Source: Streptomyces sp. NBC_00271 (GTDB taxonomy: Bacteria > Actinomycetota > Actinomycetes > Streptomycetales > Streptomycetaceae). From it: 64,000 nt of DNA. Below are positions 47,777 through 57,724 of this stretch, one piece after another. The DNA is taken from positions 930,001 to 994,000 of the forward strand of contig NZ_CP108070.1 of assembly GCF_036178845.1 (NCBI RefSeq), in the 5' to 3' direction. The notes beneath the pieces are model-generated. The model was not told where the DNA came from. It was given only the letters and a program-made list of their open reading frames with translations, and did not search any database. How positions within the stretch are numbered: the stretch's first letter is position 1; each line of letters starts with the position of its first letter. A program made the translations under genes and the position numbers.

Positions 47777-48574
47777 CTGGTGAGCGTGTTGGAGCGTTGG
47801 GTGGGCATGGGTGGGGTGATCTCAGCGGATTTTCCGAAGTGGATCGAGCCGTTCTCCGGGTTGAGTGAGTCGCAGTTCGAGAAGCTGGTGGCGCTGGTGC
47901 GCTGTCGGGGCGGTGATGTCCAGCGTGGCCGTCCGTGGCGTCTGTCTCTGGCTAACCGGGTGTTGCTGGTGGCCACTTACTGGCGCACGAACCTCACGTT
48001 GCGGCAGGTCGCGCCGCTGTTTGGCATCTCGAAGTCGGCGGCTGACCGGATCCTTGACCATCTGGCGCCGCTGCTGGCGATCTCGCCGGCCCGCCAGCCG
48101 CGCAAGGACACCGTCTATATCGTGGACGGCACGCTGGTTCCCACTCGCGACCGGAGCATCTCCGCATCGAGCAAGAACTACCGGCACTCGACGAACCTGC
48201 AGGTGGTCATCGACGCCGACAGCCGCCTGGTCGTCGCGATCGGTATCCCGCTGCCCGGCAGCCGCAACGACTGCCGGGCGTTCACCGAGTCCGTAATCGA
48301 CCGGGCTTGCCGCGGGCCCCGGTCATCGCCGACGGCGGCTACCAGGGCACCGGCGCCCTCATTCCGCACCGCAAACGGCGTGGTCAACGGCGCCTGAGCC
48401 CCCAGCAGGAGGCTGAGAACAAGGTGCATCGCAAAGCCCGTGCTCGGGTTGAGCATGCTCTGTCCCGACTGAAGAACTGGAAGATCCTGCGGGACTGCAG
48501 GCTCAAGGGTGATGGCGTCCATCAGGCCATGCTCGGCATCGCCCGCCTACACAACCTCGCCCTCACTGGATAAC
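47765..48574 (+). mobile_element. IS5-family element with frameshifted DDE transposase
   Basis: The first frame (47780-48397) has HTH sequence SLANRVLLVATYWRTNLTLRQVAPLFGISKSAADRILDHL and the first Asp in YIVDGTLVPT. The second (48307-48573) has the second Asp in PVIADGGYQGTGAL and the Glu in KARARVEHALSRLKNW. A missing G near 48312 (CGCGGGCCCC) separates them. Imperfect end repeats GTTGTCCCAT (left) and GTTATCCAGT (right, complement) fix the ends at about 47765 and 48574. The element is probably inactive unless frameshifting occurs. Confidence 0.85.
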
Positions 48575-48650
48575 TCACGCCGCATTGTTGGCGCTGGCTC
48601 CTCACTTCGGAGAGCCACCGGAACGCCCAAAGCGGTCGGCCAAGGGCGAG

Positions 48651-49454
48651 TCAGGGGCGGATGTGTTTCAACGTGAACTCGGGCAGGGCATACGGGCCGG
48701 CTTGCGGAGCTTCGGGATCGGCAGGGACGTCGGCGTCGGTGATGTGCGGCGCATGCGTTTCGGCGTTGTCGATGGGCGTGTAGGCCAGTTCGGATTCCGC
48801 GGGGAGTTCCCAGAAGCGGCGGGTGTTGGCAGAGACGGCGTACACCGTGGCAAAGCGCGTGGAGAGCGGGGCGGTAAGCGCGGCGCGGCAGAAGCCGACG
48901 GCATCGCGCGGGCTGAGCCAGGTCGCCAGGTGGCGCGGCTCGGTGGGCATCTCCTCGAAGCTGCCGATACGCAGGCAGATCACGGAAACGTCGAACTTGT
49001 CCGCATACAGCTGCCCCAGGGCCTCGATAGCTGCCTTGCTCACCCCGTACAGGCCGTCGGGGCGCACCGGCTCCTGTGGGCCGGTGCGATGGGCTGTGGG
49101 ATAGAAACCGGTTACGCGGTTGCTGCTGGCCAGCACGACCCGTGGAATCGCCGCGCGGCGGGCGGCTTCCAGGACATGGTGGGTGCCCAGCACGTTGGCG
49201 TCGAGGAGATGCTCAAGCGGCGCCTCGTCCGGCAGGCCGCCCAGGTGGAGCACGGTGTCCGCACCCGCGAGCGCAGCCTCTACGGCGGCAGCGTCCCGAA
49301 GGTCGACGGTGTGGACCACCTCGTTCGCGGCCTCGACCTGGAGGGGAACGCGGTCGAGCAAGACCAGGCGGCTGACCTCGCTGCGCAACGCCCGGCGCAC
49401 GACCGAGCCGATGTTTCCTGCTGCCCCGGTGACGACCACTGTTCCCAGCGCCAC
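48651..49454 (-). CDS. udh: NAD-dependent uronate dehydrogenase
   Basis: 267-residue extended-type SDR. The Rossmann motif VVVTGAAGNIGS at the N-terminus, the Ser in VVLASSNRVTGFYP, and the YGVSKAAIE Tyr/Lys pair match uronate dehydrogenases, which are this short. It oxidises D-glucuronate or D-galacturonate to the aldarolactone. GTG start with GGGGAGG 6 nt upstream; the longer upstream frame is spurious. It stands alone between two IS-derived genes, perhaps moved with them. Confidence 0.85.
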   Translation of the reverse strand: MALGTVVVTGAAGNIGSVVRRALRSEVSRLVLLDRVPLQVEAANEVVHTVDLRDAAAVEAALAGADTVLHLGGLPDEAPLEHLLDANVLGTHHVLEAARRAAIPRVVLASSNRVTGFYPTAHRTGPQEPVRPDGLYGVSKAAIEALGQLYADKFDVSVICLRIGSFEEMPTEPRHLATWLSPRDAVGFCRAALTAPLSTRFATVYAVSANTRRFWELPAESELAYTPIDNAETHAPHITDADVPADPEAPQAGPYALPEFTLKHIRP

Positions 49455-49677
49455 TGCACGCCTCCCCTGTTCGACCTCAACAACGCCCTGATCCGGGCAG
49501 GCGGCGATCCTCTCATCGCCGGTCATGACAACCAGCGGGTGGGGAGCCAACATGAGCAGGTCTGCATACGCAGTGAGCAGGAGGTGGGGACTTGCAAGGT
49601 TCAGGCAAGATTTTCGTGGAGCGTGACGGAGCGTCATCTACTTGGCATCGTCACCTAAGTGTGACGAGCTTCTGGGT

Positions 49678-50862
49678 ATGGCGTTTCCGCACCTGAAGAC
49701 GGTGCTGGTGGAGCGGGTGTTTGTCGAGGGTGGCCCGGTGCACGTCACCGCGCGTACTCGGGACGACCTCGTGGTGGACTGCCCCGGCTGTGGCACGGCC
49801 GCGCATCGTGTCCACAGCCGTTACCAGCGGCACCTCGCCGATACCGCCGTCGCCGGGCGGCCCGTCGTTATTGACCTGTCGGTCCACCGCCTCGTCTGCG
49901 ATCGGCCAACTTGCCCGCGCCGTACCTTCGTTGAGCAGGTCGAGGGCCTGACCGTCCGCTATGGCCGGAGAACGCCGGAGGCCACCCGCCGGGCCGCCGT
50001 GAAAGCCGCGACCGGCCATCGCGGCCGACTCGCGCCGTGCGAGAAGCTGAACCGGAAGCGGATGGCCACCGTGGCCTGCGTCTTCGACACCCGCCCCGCT
50101 CCCAGACGCCCGCACGACGTGATCCACCCGCCCGGCGGCCGCAGCGGCGAACGACCCGCCCGCCCGGGACCGAAGGCGGAGAACAAGTGGTGCACTGCCT
50201 CGGTCCGCCCGCCCGAACAGGTCATCGCCGACGCCTTCGACCAGGCCGAGGCCCGCGATCCGAAACGCCTGCGCCCGTGGGTCGTCCTGGTCGACGGCGC
50301 CCGCCACCAACTCGACCTGATCGCAGCGGAGACTGGCCGACGCGGCGTCACCGTCCACGTCCTGCTGGACTTCGTGCACGTCGTCGAGTACGTGTGGACC
50401 GCCGCCCACGCCTTCCACAAACCGGGCACCACCGAGGCCGAAGCCTGGGCAGCCGACCACCTGACCGCGATCCTCACAGGCCACGCCGCCCGCGTCGCCA
50501 CCGAGCTGACCGCCCAAGCCGAGCGGGAACACCTCTCGACTGCCCGGCGCGAGGCTGTCGGCGCCTGCGACCGCTACCTGACCGGGCACCTCGACCAACT
50601 CCACTACGACACCGCGCTCAACAATGGGTGGCCGATCGCCACCGGCGCGGTCGAGGGAGCCTGCCGCCACCTGATCGCCGACCGCCTCGACATCACCGGC
50701 GCCCGCTGGGGCCTGCCCAGAGCCGAAGCCGTCCTGCGACTGCGCGCCATGGTCTCCAGCGGCGACCTCGACCGCTACTGGCGCTACCACGCCGCCCGCG
50801 AACACGAACGCCTTTACCCCGCGTCCGACCAGCACGACTTCGCCCTCCGGGGCCGTCGCTGA
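49678..50862 (+). mobile_element. Chimeric transposase: ISL3-type N-terminus, ISKra4-type C-terminus
   Basis: Residues 1-115 or so are the zinc-ribbon start of an ISL3-family transposase (HLKTVLVERVFVEG, CPGCGTAAHRVHSRYQRHLAD, CDRPTCPRRTFVEQVEGL). From about 50040 the sequence becomes the C-terminal part of an ISKra4 transposase (KRMATVACVFDTRP, RPWVVLVDGARHQLD, GWPIATGAVEGACRHLI, DITGARWGL). The join keeps one open frame of 395 codons. Neither parental element is complete, so it is probably a recombination scar and not a functional IS. ATG 49678 fits the ISL3 start; TTG 49642 is in frame upstream. Confidence 0.82.
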
Positions 50863-50886
50863 CGCCTGCGCCTTGGTGCGGGGCGC

Positions 50887-51753
50887 CTAATCGAGTGTCG
50901 GAGGCCCCGCCTCGATGCGCCGCAGCACCGAAGCCAGGCAGTCCACATCGGGGCCGGGATCGAGCTGCCTTTCGTCCCACCAGGTGGCACCGGCGTCGCG
51001 CAGCGGGCCGATCACATCCTTGGCCTTGGCGCTGTCCACCGGAGTGGCGCCGCCGACTACGAGGTCGAAGGGGCGCTGGGTGTCGCCCTCTCGATGACCG
51101 CGCACGTAGGTGATCAGCTCCCGTACGTCCTCGCGGTCCGGCGGGAATCCATGCAGGGCGTTCTTGAACAGAGGGACCGCGCCGTCCCACCGCGCGGCCC
51201 GTCGCACGGGCGGACGGTTCGGCCAGAATCCCCCGATCCACACCGGCGGCCGGGGCCGCTGCACGGTGGCGGGCTGCAGGCTCACGTTCCGCGCCTGGTA
51301 GTGCCGGCCGTGATGGTCGACGGCCTCGCCCGTCCAGAACCGCACCAACAACTCCAGCCCTTCGTCCAGCCGTTCGGCGAGCACACGTCGATCGGTGGAG
51401 TCGCCGAAGCTGCCGTACTCGTCCTCGACCGGCCCGCCCAGCCCGGCGGCGAAGACGACCCTGCCTCCACTGAGGTTGTCCAGGGTGGCCACCTGCCGCG
51501 CGAGCTGCTGCGGCCGATAACGAGCTACCGGCGTGAGCAGCGTCCCCACCCGGATACGTGACGTCGCGAGTGCGGCAGCGGTCAGCAGCATCCACGCTTC
51601 TCCGAACGGCCGCCCCGAGTACCCCCGGTAATGGACGTGGTCCCAGACGAAGAGCCCGTCCCACCCGGACTCCTCGGCCGCCGTCGCTACAGTTGCCACG
51701 TTTCGGGGATCGGCGAAGTCGCCGAAGTTCGGGATATTGATCGAGAAGCGCAT
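50887..51753 (-). CDS. LLM-class F420-dependent oxidoreductase
   Basis: 288-residue luciferase-like TIM barrel: FSINIPNFGDFADPRNVATV, WDHVHYRG, RIRVGTLLTPVARYRPQQLARQVATLDNLS and VWIGGFWPNR are typical of bacterial luciferase-like F420 enzymes. In actinobacteria they use F420 to oxidise or reduce small organic substrates. The ATG at 51753 starts the conserved core; sequence upstream is non-homologous. The gene ends 25 bp from the chimeric transposase. Confidence 0.88.
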   Translation of the reverse strand: MRFSINIPNFGDFADPRNVATVATAAEESGWDGLFVWDHVHYRGYSGRPFGEAWMLLTAAALATSRIRVGTLLTPVARYRPQQLARQVATLDNLSGGRVVFAAGLGGPVEDEYGSFGDSTDRRVLAERLDEGLELLVRFWTGEAVDHHGRHYQARNVSLQPATVQRPRPPVWIGGFWPNRPPVRRAARWDGAVPLFKNALHGFPPDREDVRELITYVRGHREGDTQRPFDLVVGGATPVDSAKAKDVIGPLRDAGATWWDERQLDPGPDVDCLASVLRRIEAGPPTLD

Positions 51754-52000
51754 CCGCGCATCGTGGGCCACCCCCACCTGCCCATGCAACGGATTATGCG
51801 CGGTCACACAGTGGAATCCATCGGTGCCCCCCCGGCTGCGGGGGCACCGGAGAACGAGCAGCCGGGGGCCGAGCGCGGAATCGAGCCCGGGGATGAGCGG
51901 GTGAAGGACAGCTCCGCGTCTACCCACCTCTGACCAGCACCGATACCAACTCACGGTGTGACCACGATCTCCCTCAGCAAGAGCTACACCCTCTTCCAAG
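51754..52000. other. Intergenic
   Basis: Upstream region of the LLM oxidoreductase gene; no gene recognised. Confidence 0.4.
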
Positions 52001-52053
52001 CGCGCGAAGAAAGGCACCTGACCTGGGCTTTTGCCCGTCAGGCCTTTCGCGCG
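52001..52053 (-). terminator. Long composite hairpin downstream of the phosphatase
   Basis: Core CCTGAC-CT-GGGC-TTTT-GCCC-GTCAGG extended by AAAGG/CCTTT and CGCGCGA/TCGCGCG with small bulges: about 24 paired positions. It lies 170 bp beyond the phosphatase stop. Confidence 0.7.
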
Positions 52054-52223
52054 CCGTACTCTCGGCTCATGGACTGCTCGATGAGCGTCAAGGGCATTCG
52101 GCACGGCCTACACCGATGCAGAGCCAGAACTAGATCCCGGTGTGCCGGAGTGCGGTTCACCCCTGCCTCGTCCCGACGCGACCACGTCCATGGGCCGGTG
52201 CCGGTGACGGACCGGCGGCAGGG

Positions 52224-53834
52224 TCACCTCGTGTGGCCGTCGGAGCGCCGGCGGTGGAGCGTGAAGGTCTCGAACACCGACAGGTCGCCGTTCGGCTTGT
52301 TCACGTTGTAGTAGGTCACGTGCATGCGGGTGGTGTCACCGGCGTGCCGTCCGGGGTCGACGGTGAAGGCGGCGAAGCCGTAGGGGTGCTCGATGTCCCG
52401 GACTCCGGTCCAGACCGCCTCCTCCTTGGTGTAGGCGGAGGTGCGCTTACCGTTGGAGCCGGGGGTCGCCGACACAGCGGTGATCACCTTGGCGGTGCCG
52501 TCCGTGAAGAACTTCTCGTTCGTCGTGCCCGAGACGCCTCCGCCGCCGAGGATCATGTGCACGGTGCCAAGACCGGTGTCGATGGAATCGGTGGCCTGGG
52601 AGACCGGGCGCGGGGTCAGCGTCTCGCTGCCGGTGACGACGCCACGAACGGCGAGCGAGCGCTCGTAGTTGTGCTCATGGCCACACAGCACGAGGTCCAC
52701 ACCGTACCTGTCGAACAGGGGGCCGTACTTCTGGCGCAGGCCCAGGTCGGCGCCGTTCGCGTCCGAGGAGCTGATCATGACCTGGTGCATGGCGACGACC
52801 ACCCAGTCGACGTCGTCGGAGGAGCGCGCCGCCTTCAGCTCCTTCTCCAGGAAGGCGAGTTGGCGTCCGCCGGAGTAGCCGCTGATGTAGACGTCGCCGC
52901 CGTCCTGGAGGCAGTTGTCGTCGTTCTGCAGCACGATCACCCGGACGGAGCCGACCGTGAACGCGTACCACAGGCCCGCGAGTTCGGCGTCGGTCTCGGT
53001 GGAGGGCAGGGTGAAGTAGCTCTGGTAGGCGCCGAGCCCGAGCGGGCCGTTGGCCTTCTCGATCTCGTGGTTGCCGGCCGCGGGCATCCAGGGACGGAAG
53101 CGCGCGGAACGGGTGTTGTTGGTAAAGAAGTTGTTCCAGGTACGCACCCGGTCGACGTCCAGGTTCGCGTAGCACAGGTCACCGTTGAGCAGATGGAAGA
53201 GCGGGGCGACCTGCTCGATGCCGGTGACGATGTCCTTCGTCGCGGGGGTGGAGTTCGCGTCGAGCGCCACCGTGCCGTCGGCCGCCCAGGTCACCTGCGG
53301 GGCGGACTGGTCGCCGAAGCTGGTGAAGGTGAACGGCTTCCGTCCGCGCGGAGCGGTGCGGAACGTACCGCTGTCGGGCGTCGTGCCCTCGTGGGTGGCG
53401 AGGTAGACGTAGTCGGTGCCCGGGGTGAGCCGGTTCAGCGAGGCGTGGTGGACGTAGACGGTACGGCTGGAGGTGCCGTCCACGTAGGTGACGGTCCGGG
53501 CGTCGGCGCTGGATCCGAAGCCGTGCTCCAGCGTGCCGTAGTGCACAACGGGTCTGGTCACCGGTCTGTCGGTGATCCACGACACCGTCATCTGGGTGCG
53601 CGGGTCCGCCCCGAAGGTCAGGTGCAGCCCTTGGACCGGGGGCGCACCGGCCGAGTCCGCGGTGAGGTGAAGGGCCGGGGCGGCAAGCGGAGCGGCCTGT
53701 GCCGTACCTGCTCCCAGCAACGGGGTGACGGCCGCGCCGGCCCCTGCCGTACCGAGAAGGCCCAGCGCGTGGCGACGGCTGACCCCCTCGGAAGACTTCG
53801 TCGACTCGTCCGGTGTCCCTGTCTGTGTGGCCAT
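52224..53834 (-). CDS. Tat-secreted purple acid phosphatase-type metallophosphoesterase
   Basis: 536 residues. The twin-arginine signal SRRHALGLLGTAGAGAAVTPL precedes a fibronectin-like N-terminal domain (VQGLHLTFGADPRTQMTVSWIT). The metallophosphoesterase core carries metal motifs SFGDQS, LLNGDLCYAN, PAAGNHE, VVVAMHQ and LCGHEHNYERS, in the order D-N-H-H-H of purple acid phosphatases. It releases phosphate from esters outside the cell. AGAGGG precedes the ATG. No PHO box was recognised in the 350-bp upstream region. Confidence 0.93.
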   Translation of the reverse strand: MATQTGTPDESTKSSEGVSRRHALGLLGTAGAGAAVTPLLGAGTAQAAPLAAPALHLTADSAGAPPVQGLHLTFGADPRTQMTVSWITDRPVTRPVVHYGTLEHGFGSSADARTVTYVDGTSSRTVYVHHASLNRLTPGTDYVYLATHEGTTPDSGTFRTAPRGRKPFTFTSFGDQSAPQVTWAADGTVALDANSTPATKDIVTGIEQVAPLFHLLNGDLCYANLDVDRVRTWNNFFTNNTRSARFRPWMPAAGNHEIEKANGPLGLGAYQSYFTLPSTETDAELAGLWYAFTVGSVRVIVLQNDDNCLQDGGDVYISGYSGGRQLAFLEKELKAARSSDDVDWVVVAMHQVMISSSDANGADLGLRQKYGPLFDRYGVDLVLCGHEHNYERSLAVRGVVTGSETLTPRPVSQATDSIDTGLGTVHMILGGGGVSGTTNEKFFTDGTAKVITAVSATPGSNGKRTSAYTKEEAVWTGVRDIEHPYGFAAFTVDPGRHAGDTTRMHVTYYNVNKPNGDLSVFETFTLHRRRSDGHTR

Positions 53835-54188
53835 GGTGCCCTCTCTGGCGAGCAGTTGAGCTGACAACGACCGCACCCTGGCGTGCCCCAGCGGCCCCTG
53901 AGTGAACGGTGCGTTGCCAGACGGTCATTGCGCCGCGAGTGGCGGGCCACGGAGGCGATTCTTGCCCCTGCCTTTGCCAGTGGCCGCCCCGCCGTTGACG
54001 CGACCGCCCCGCGCATCCGCTCAACGGCGGCCCATGCGGCGGCCTCACGACGTGACCGAGCGCTGGACGCCAGTTGGGCAGGACAGAGAGGGCATGGGCT
54101 CCCCCAGTACGCGATCGGCCCGCTCGCCACCAGGTCGATGAGCGGGTCCCTTCAACCCGGTCGCCCTTCGTCGAGCGGGCGTGACGGA
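53835..54188. other. Intergenic, no gene seen
   Basis: Promoter region of the phosphatase gene and the 3' flank of the M24 remnant. Nothing specific recognised. Confidence 0.4.
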
Positions 54189-54882
54189 TCAGCCGAGGTC
54201 GAGCAGTTCCTCGTGGAAGCCACCGAACTCGCGCCCCCGGTCGACGAGGTGGATCTCGAGGATCCAGTGGCAGCGGCGCCCGGCCTTGTCGGTGCGTCGC
54301 AGCGGGGTGTCATTGCCCGGCGCGATGTACGACTCCCTGTCCGCACCGTCGATCGTCTCGTGCGGGAACTCGCCGACCAGGTGTCCGGCGTGCCAGCCAC
54401 CCAGTTCCCAGCCCACGTCCGTGGCAAGCCGCTCGACCTCGGCGTACAGCCGCTTGCCGGTGATGTCCGGGTCGCTCTCGAAGAAGTGCCGCCCGGCCGC
54501 GAAGACCTTGGGCAGGTCGTCGCGCAGTCGCTGCTTGACCGGGTCGTCGCCGAGGACGAACGTGCGCCCGAAGTCGGCCTCGTACTCCTCGAAGATGGGC
54601 CCGAAGTCGGCGAACACGATGTCGTCCACGCCGATCACCCGGTCCGGCGGATTCTCCCGGTACGGCTTCAGCGTGTTCGGGCCCGAGCGCACGATCCGCT
54701 TGTGCCAGTGGCGGGTCGTGCCGAACAGTTCGTTCGCCAGGTCCCGGATCCGGTCACTGACCGCCCGCTCGCCCTCCCCCGGCGCCTACCAGCCCGCGCT
54801 CCTCTATCTCCGCGAACAGCCGCTCCGCTTTCGCCTGTGCATCCAGCAGACGTGCGGCGCGCGTGGGTTCGTCATCCGCCAT
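54189..54882 (-). pseudogene. Frameshifted M24-family metallopeptidase/prolidase-like protein
   Basis: The N-terminal frame MADDEPTRAARLLDAQAKA, ERLFAEIEERGLVGAG breaks at a GGGG run near 54783 and resumes in another frame as GERAVSDRIRDLANELFGTT. It then shows the metal ligands VFADFGPI, EADFGRTF, HAGHLVGEFPHE, ILEIHLVD and GFHEEL. Removing one G restores a protein of about 230 residues. The family is creatinase/aminopeptidase-like (pita-bread fold). All five metal ligands are intact, so an assembly error is quite possible. Confidence 0.8.
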
Positions 54883-55012
54883 GGGGCCGACCGTAGGCGT
54901 GCGAATCATCGTCCGGCAACCTGGTTCGTCACGGCTGCAGTCGCTGCCAGGACCTGTCCACGCCCTATGACCGCGGTGCTGGACAGTCCGGCGCAGCGGC
55001 GTGCGGTGCCCC

Positions 55013-55530
55013 TCATCCCGTCAGCAGGATCAGCGGCACCGGGGTGCGGGGCTGCCAGTCCAGTGGTACGGCGGCGAGGGCGGCGCCGTGCAGGAACGCG
55101 GGCCGGTGTCCGCCGACGGGGCGGGCGGTGGCACCGTCCCAGGTGATGGGGATCAGCCGGGTACGGCCGGGGGCGGCGGTGATGTCACCGGTCAGCGGGA
55201 TGCGGGGCAGGGCCGGCAGTGGTCGTCCGGTCAGGCCTGCGAGGAGTGGGGCGAGCAGGGTGTGGGCAGCGGTGAGGGCCGCGTACGGATTTCCGGGAAG
55301 GCCCACGATCCAGCGGCGGTCGGGGAGTTGGGCGAGCAGTTGAGGGTGGCCGGGGCGGACCGCGACCGCGTCCACCACCCACCGGGCTCCGTGCTCGACC
55401 AGCAGCTGCCTCAGCTAGTCGGTGGCTCCGAACGAGGTGGAGCCGGTCACCACGATCACCTCGGTGTCGTACGACGTGGTGAGCACGACGGTGGTCAGTG
55501 ACCCCACGGGGTGGTCCGGCACGGGGCAAG
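55013..55530 (-). pseudogene. moeA-like molybdopterin molybdotransferase fragment with nonsense codon
   Basis: Minus-strand frame PVGSLTTVVLTTSYDTEVIV, TGSTSFGATD, then TAG at 55415-55417, LRQLLVEHGARWVVDAVAVR, PGHPQLLAQL, WIVGLPGNPYAALTAAHTLL to the C-terminal MoeA domain IV. The first half of MoeA is absent. The stop sits where MoeA has a His or Lys (GATDHLR), so the gene is dead twice over. Confidence 0.8.
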
Positions 55531-55653
55531 CGTGGTCACACCAACTGTGGCGAAGGATGTCTCAGTCGGTGGACTTCGCCTGAACCTGATCAGACGAGCC
55601 GACTGCAAGCCACCCGCCGGTAAGCAGGACGTGTCCGGAGCAGGGGCGACCTC

Positions 55654-56427
55654 TTACCAGCCTTTGACAGTGGCGTGCATTTCCCAGACGAGGATTTCGG
55701 CGGGTTCGTCGGCGGTGATCCGCTGGCCTCCGGTCGCGGTGAAGCGCACGGAATCCCCGGCTTCGAGTTTTCCGGATGCTTCCAGCGTGACAGTGCCACG
55801 GGGAACGAAGAGGTGCAGGAACGGGGCATCTGGAAGGATCACCGAGTCGCCCGTGTTCAGTCGTGCCGCGTGCAGTCCGGCGTACTTGTTCTTGATGCGG
55901 ATCGCCGCGGCGTCGGCATGCCGGTCCATGCCCGAGGCCACGGTGACCAGGCCGCCGCCGTGCAACAGAGCATCGTCGAGCTCCAACTGTTCGTAGCCGG
56001 GAGTGATGCCCTCCTCGTCGGGAACGACCCACATCTGCACGAAGTGCACAGGGTCGGTGTGGGTGCTGGCGCCCTCAAGCCGCCAGGAGTCGTTCTTCTC
56101 CGAGTGCAGGATGCCGGTCCCAGCGCTCATGCGCTGGGCGAGTCCGGGGTAGATCAGCCCGGTGTGGCCGGTGGAGTCCTGGTGGACCAGTGATCCCTGC
56201 AGCACCCACGTGACGATCTCCATGTCCTGGTGTGGATGCGTTTCGAAGCCGGTGCCGGCGGTGACGATGTCGTCGTTGTTAACCAGCAGCAGTCCATGGT
56301 GGGTGTTCTGAGGGTCGTAGTGGTGCGAGAAGGAGAAGGAGTGCTTGGAATCAAGCCAGGACAGCTCCGTCTTGTACCGTTCCTGGCTGCGGCGGATGTC
56401 CACCGTCGGCTGCAGAGCGGCGGTCAT
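55654..56427 (-). CDS. Pirin-family cupin protein
   Basis: 257 residues. The pirin N-terminal cupin with metal ligands (FETHPHQDMEIVTWVLQGSL, HSEKN) and the second cupin domain are complete; SFSFSHHYDP and RMSAGTGILHSE are signatures. Some pirins are quercetin 2,3-dioxygenases, others redox sensors. ATG 56427 has AAAGGA 9 nt upstream. A small gene lies just upstream on the same strand. Confidence 0.93.
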   Translation of the reverse strand: MTAALQPTVDIRRSQERYKTELSWLDSKHSFSFSHHYDPQNTHHGLLLVNNDDIVTAGTGFETHPHQDMEIVTWVLQGSLVHQDSTGHTGLIYPGLAQRMSAGTGILHSEKNDSWRLEGASTHTDPVHFVQMWVVPDEEGITPGYEQLELDDALLHGGGLVTVASGMDRHADAAAIRIKNKYAGLHAARLNTGDSVILPDAPFLHLFVPRGTVTLEASGKLEAGDSVRFTATGGQRITADEPAEILVWEMHATVKGW

Positions 56428-56464
56428 CGCATGAGTCCTTTCCACTCCCGGTGTACCGCCGCGC

Positions 56465-56659
56465 TCACAGCCGCCCCCGTGCGCCGGGCGGAACCGTCAC
56501 CGCGGGCACAGCGTCGGGCGACACCCGGTCGGCGACGTGCAGTTGTGCACAGTGCTGGTCGGCGATCTCGGCGCATATGTCGGCCGCCTGCTCGCAGAGG
56601 GGGTTGCCGAAGTCCGCGGCGGTCAATGCCATGATCATTTTATAGCGGAGATCATCCAT
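56465..56659 (-). CDS. Small cysteine-containing protein upstream of pirin
   Basis: 64 residues: MDDLRYKMIMALTAADFGNP, LCEQAADICAEIADQHCAQL, then a Val/Pro-rich tail. Three cysteines lie in the middle. GGAGG is 5 nt from the ATG, so translation is likely; it may form an operon with the pirin gene 37 bp downstream. No family recognised. Confidence 0.65.
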   Translation of the reverse strand: MDDLRYKMIMALTAADFGNPLCEQAADICAEIADQHCAQLHVADRVSPDAVPAVTVPPGARGRL

Positions 56660-57112
56660 ATCCGCCTCCGGAAGTTCGGGGTGTGTCGGCAGCCCTCAGG
56701 CTAGGCGCACCCGCGTGCCGTCGCCATCCGTGCGTGGACCCGTCGCGGTAACAGGCATCGAAGCGGACTGTTCACAGGACAGATCCATAGGCGCCGACTG
56801 CCGGGTCGCCCGCCGCCCAGGCGGCGAAGGTCGTCCTCGCGATACCGTCCGCTCCTTCCTGGACAGCGCCTATCACGCGGGTGCCCGACTCGCGGGCTGG
56901 GACACCACACGCGGCATCCGCCCCGGCGGCATCACCGACCCGGTCACCACACCAGTCTCCAGGCCGGCAGCGGGCGCATTTCGCGAAGGAGGCAGCCCAC
57001 CCTGATCCACCGCCCGTGGCGCCACCGCCGAGTCCGTGGAGACTGACCTTCGAGATAGATGTCCACCACCACTTGGCAGGCGGAACCTGCTGGCCCGCCA
57101 TACCGTCGAGGA
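56660..57112. other. Intergenic with a possible DUF5996 scrap
   Basis: Plus-strand 56850-56905 encodes SFLDSAYHAGARLAGWD, which resembles the C-terminus of DUF5996 proteins, in an otherwise unlikely frame. No intact gene. Confidence 0.35.
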
Positions 57113-57358
57113 ATGAGCGTTTACGTCATTCTGTTGCCGGAGGCGATCGCGGACGTCGATCGCCGTGAAGACCGAGAAGCCCTGGCTATGCCGTATGAAG
57201 ACGAGCCTGGCGCCGCGGTGTACAAGTACGAGGTTCTGCCCAGTGGTGCCTTGATGGTCTGGCGGACCCTTCCGGACTCTTCGGCAGTACCCGAGGCCAC
57301 GTTCGGCCCTTCGGCATGGAGCCATGTGCGGGGGACATTCTTCGGAAGCAACGATTAG
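57113..57358 (+). CDS. Small hypothetical protein
   Basis: 81 residues, mixed alpha/beta (MSVYVILLPEAIADVDRRED; AAVYKYEVLPSGALMVWR). Purine-rich GAGGA abuts the ATG. Unrecognised; composition is that of a real small Streptomyces protein. Confidence 0.55.
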   Translation: MSVYVILLPEAIADVDRREDREALAMPYEDEPGAAVYKYEVLPSGALMVWRTLPDSSAVPEATFGPSAWSHVRGTFFGSND

Positions 57359-57554
57359 CCGTCGGCGGGTACCGCGTACCTCGGTGGCCGAAGCGTCTCC
57401 GATCAGTCGAGGCCAACCATCGCGGCACGAGGGTAAGCCTGGTCCGTGGAACGACCTGCTTGCCTGATTCGACCCCGATTCGACCCCGTGAGTGAACCCA
57501 GAGCGCATCAACGCTCTGACCAGGGACGAAGCGGCGTGACGGACAGACCGTCCA

Positions 57555-57724
57555 TTACTGGCGGTAAGGCAGGTACTTCCCGTCGAGGGTGATGACGACC
57601 CGGTCGCCCGCGGGGTCGGGAATACGCCGGACCTCGAGCCGGAAGTTGATCGCGCTCATGATGCCGTCGCCGCGCTGCTCATGGATCAGCTCATCAGCTC
57701 GAGCGCCGCCTTGATGGTCGGCCC
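57555..57724 (-). pseudogene. cynS: 3' part of cyanate hydratase gene, cut by the IS200/IS605 element
   Basis: Reading away from the IS: GPTIKA, a short frame disturbance (about 57690-57705), then [44 protein letters not shown] and stop. This is the C-terminal third of cyanase, including the catalytic Ser in GDGIMSA. The IS right end lies directly before it. Confidence 0.88.
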
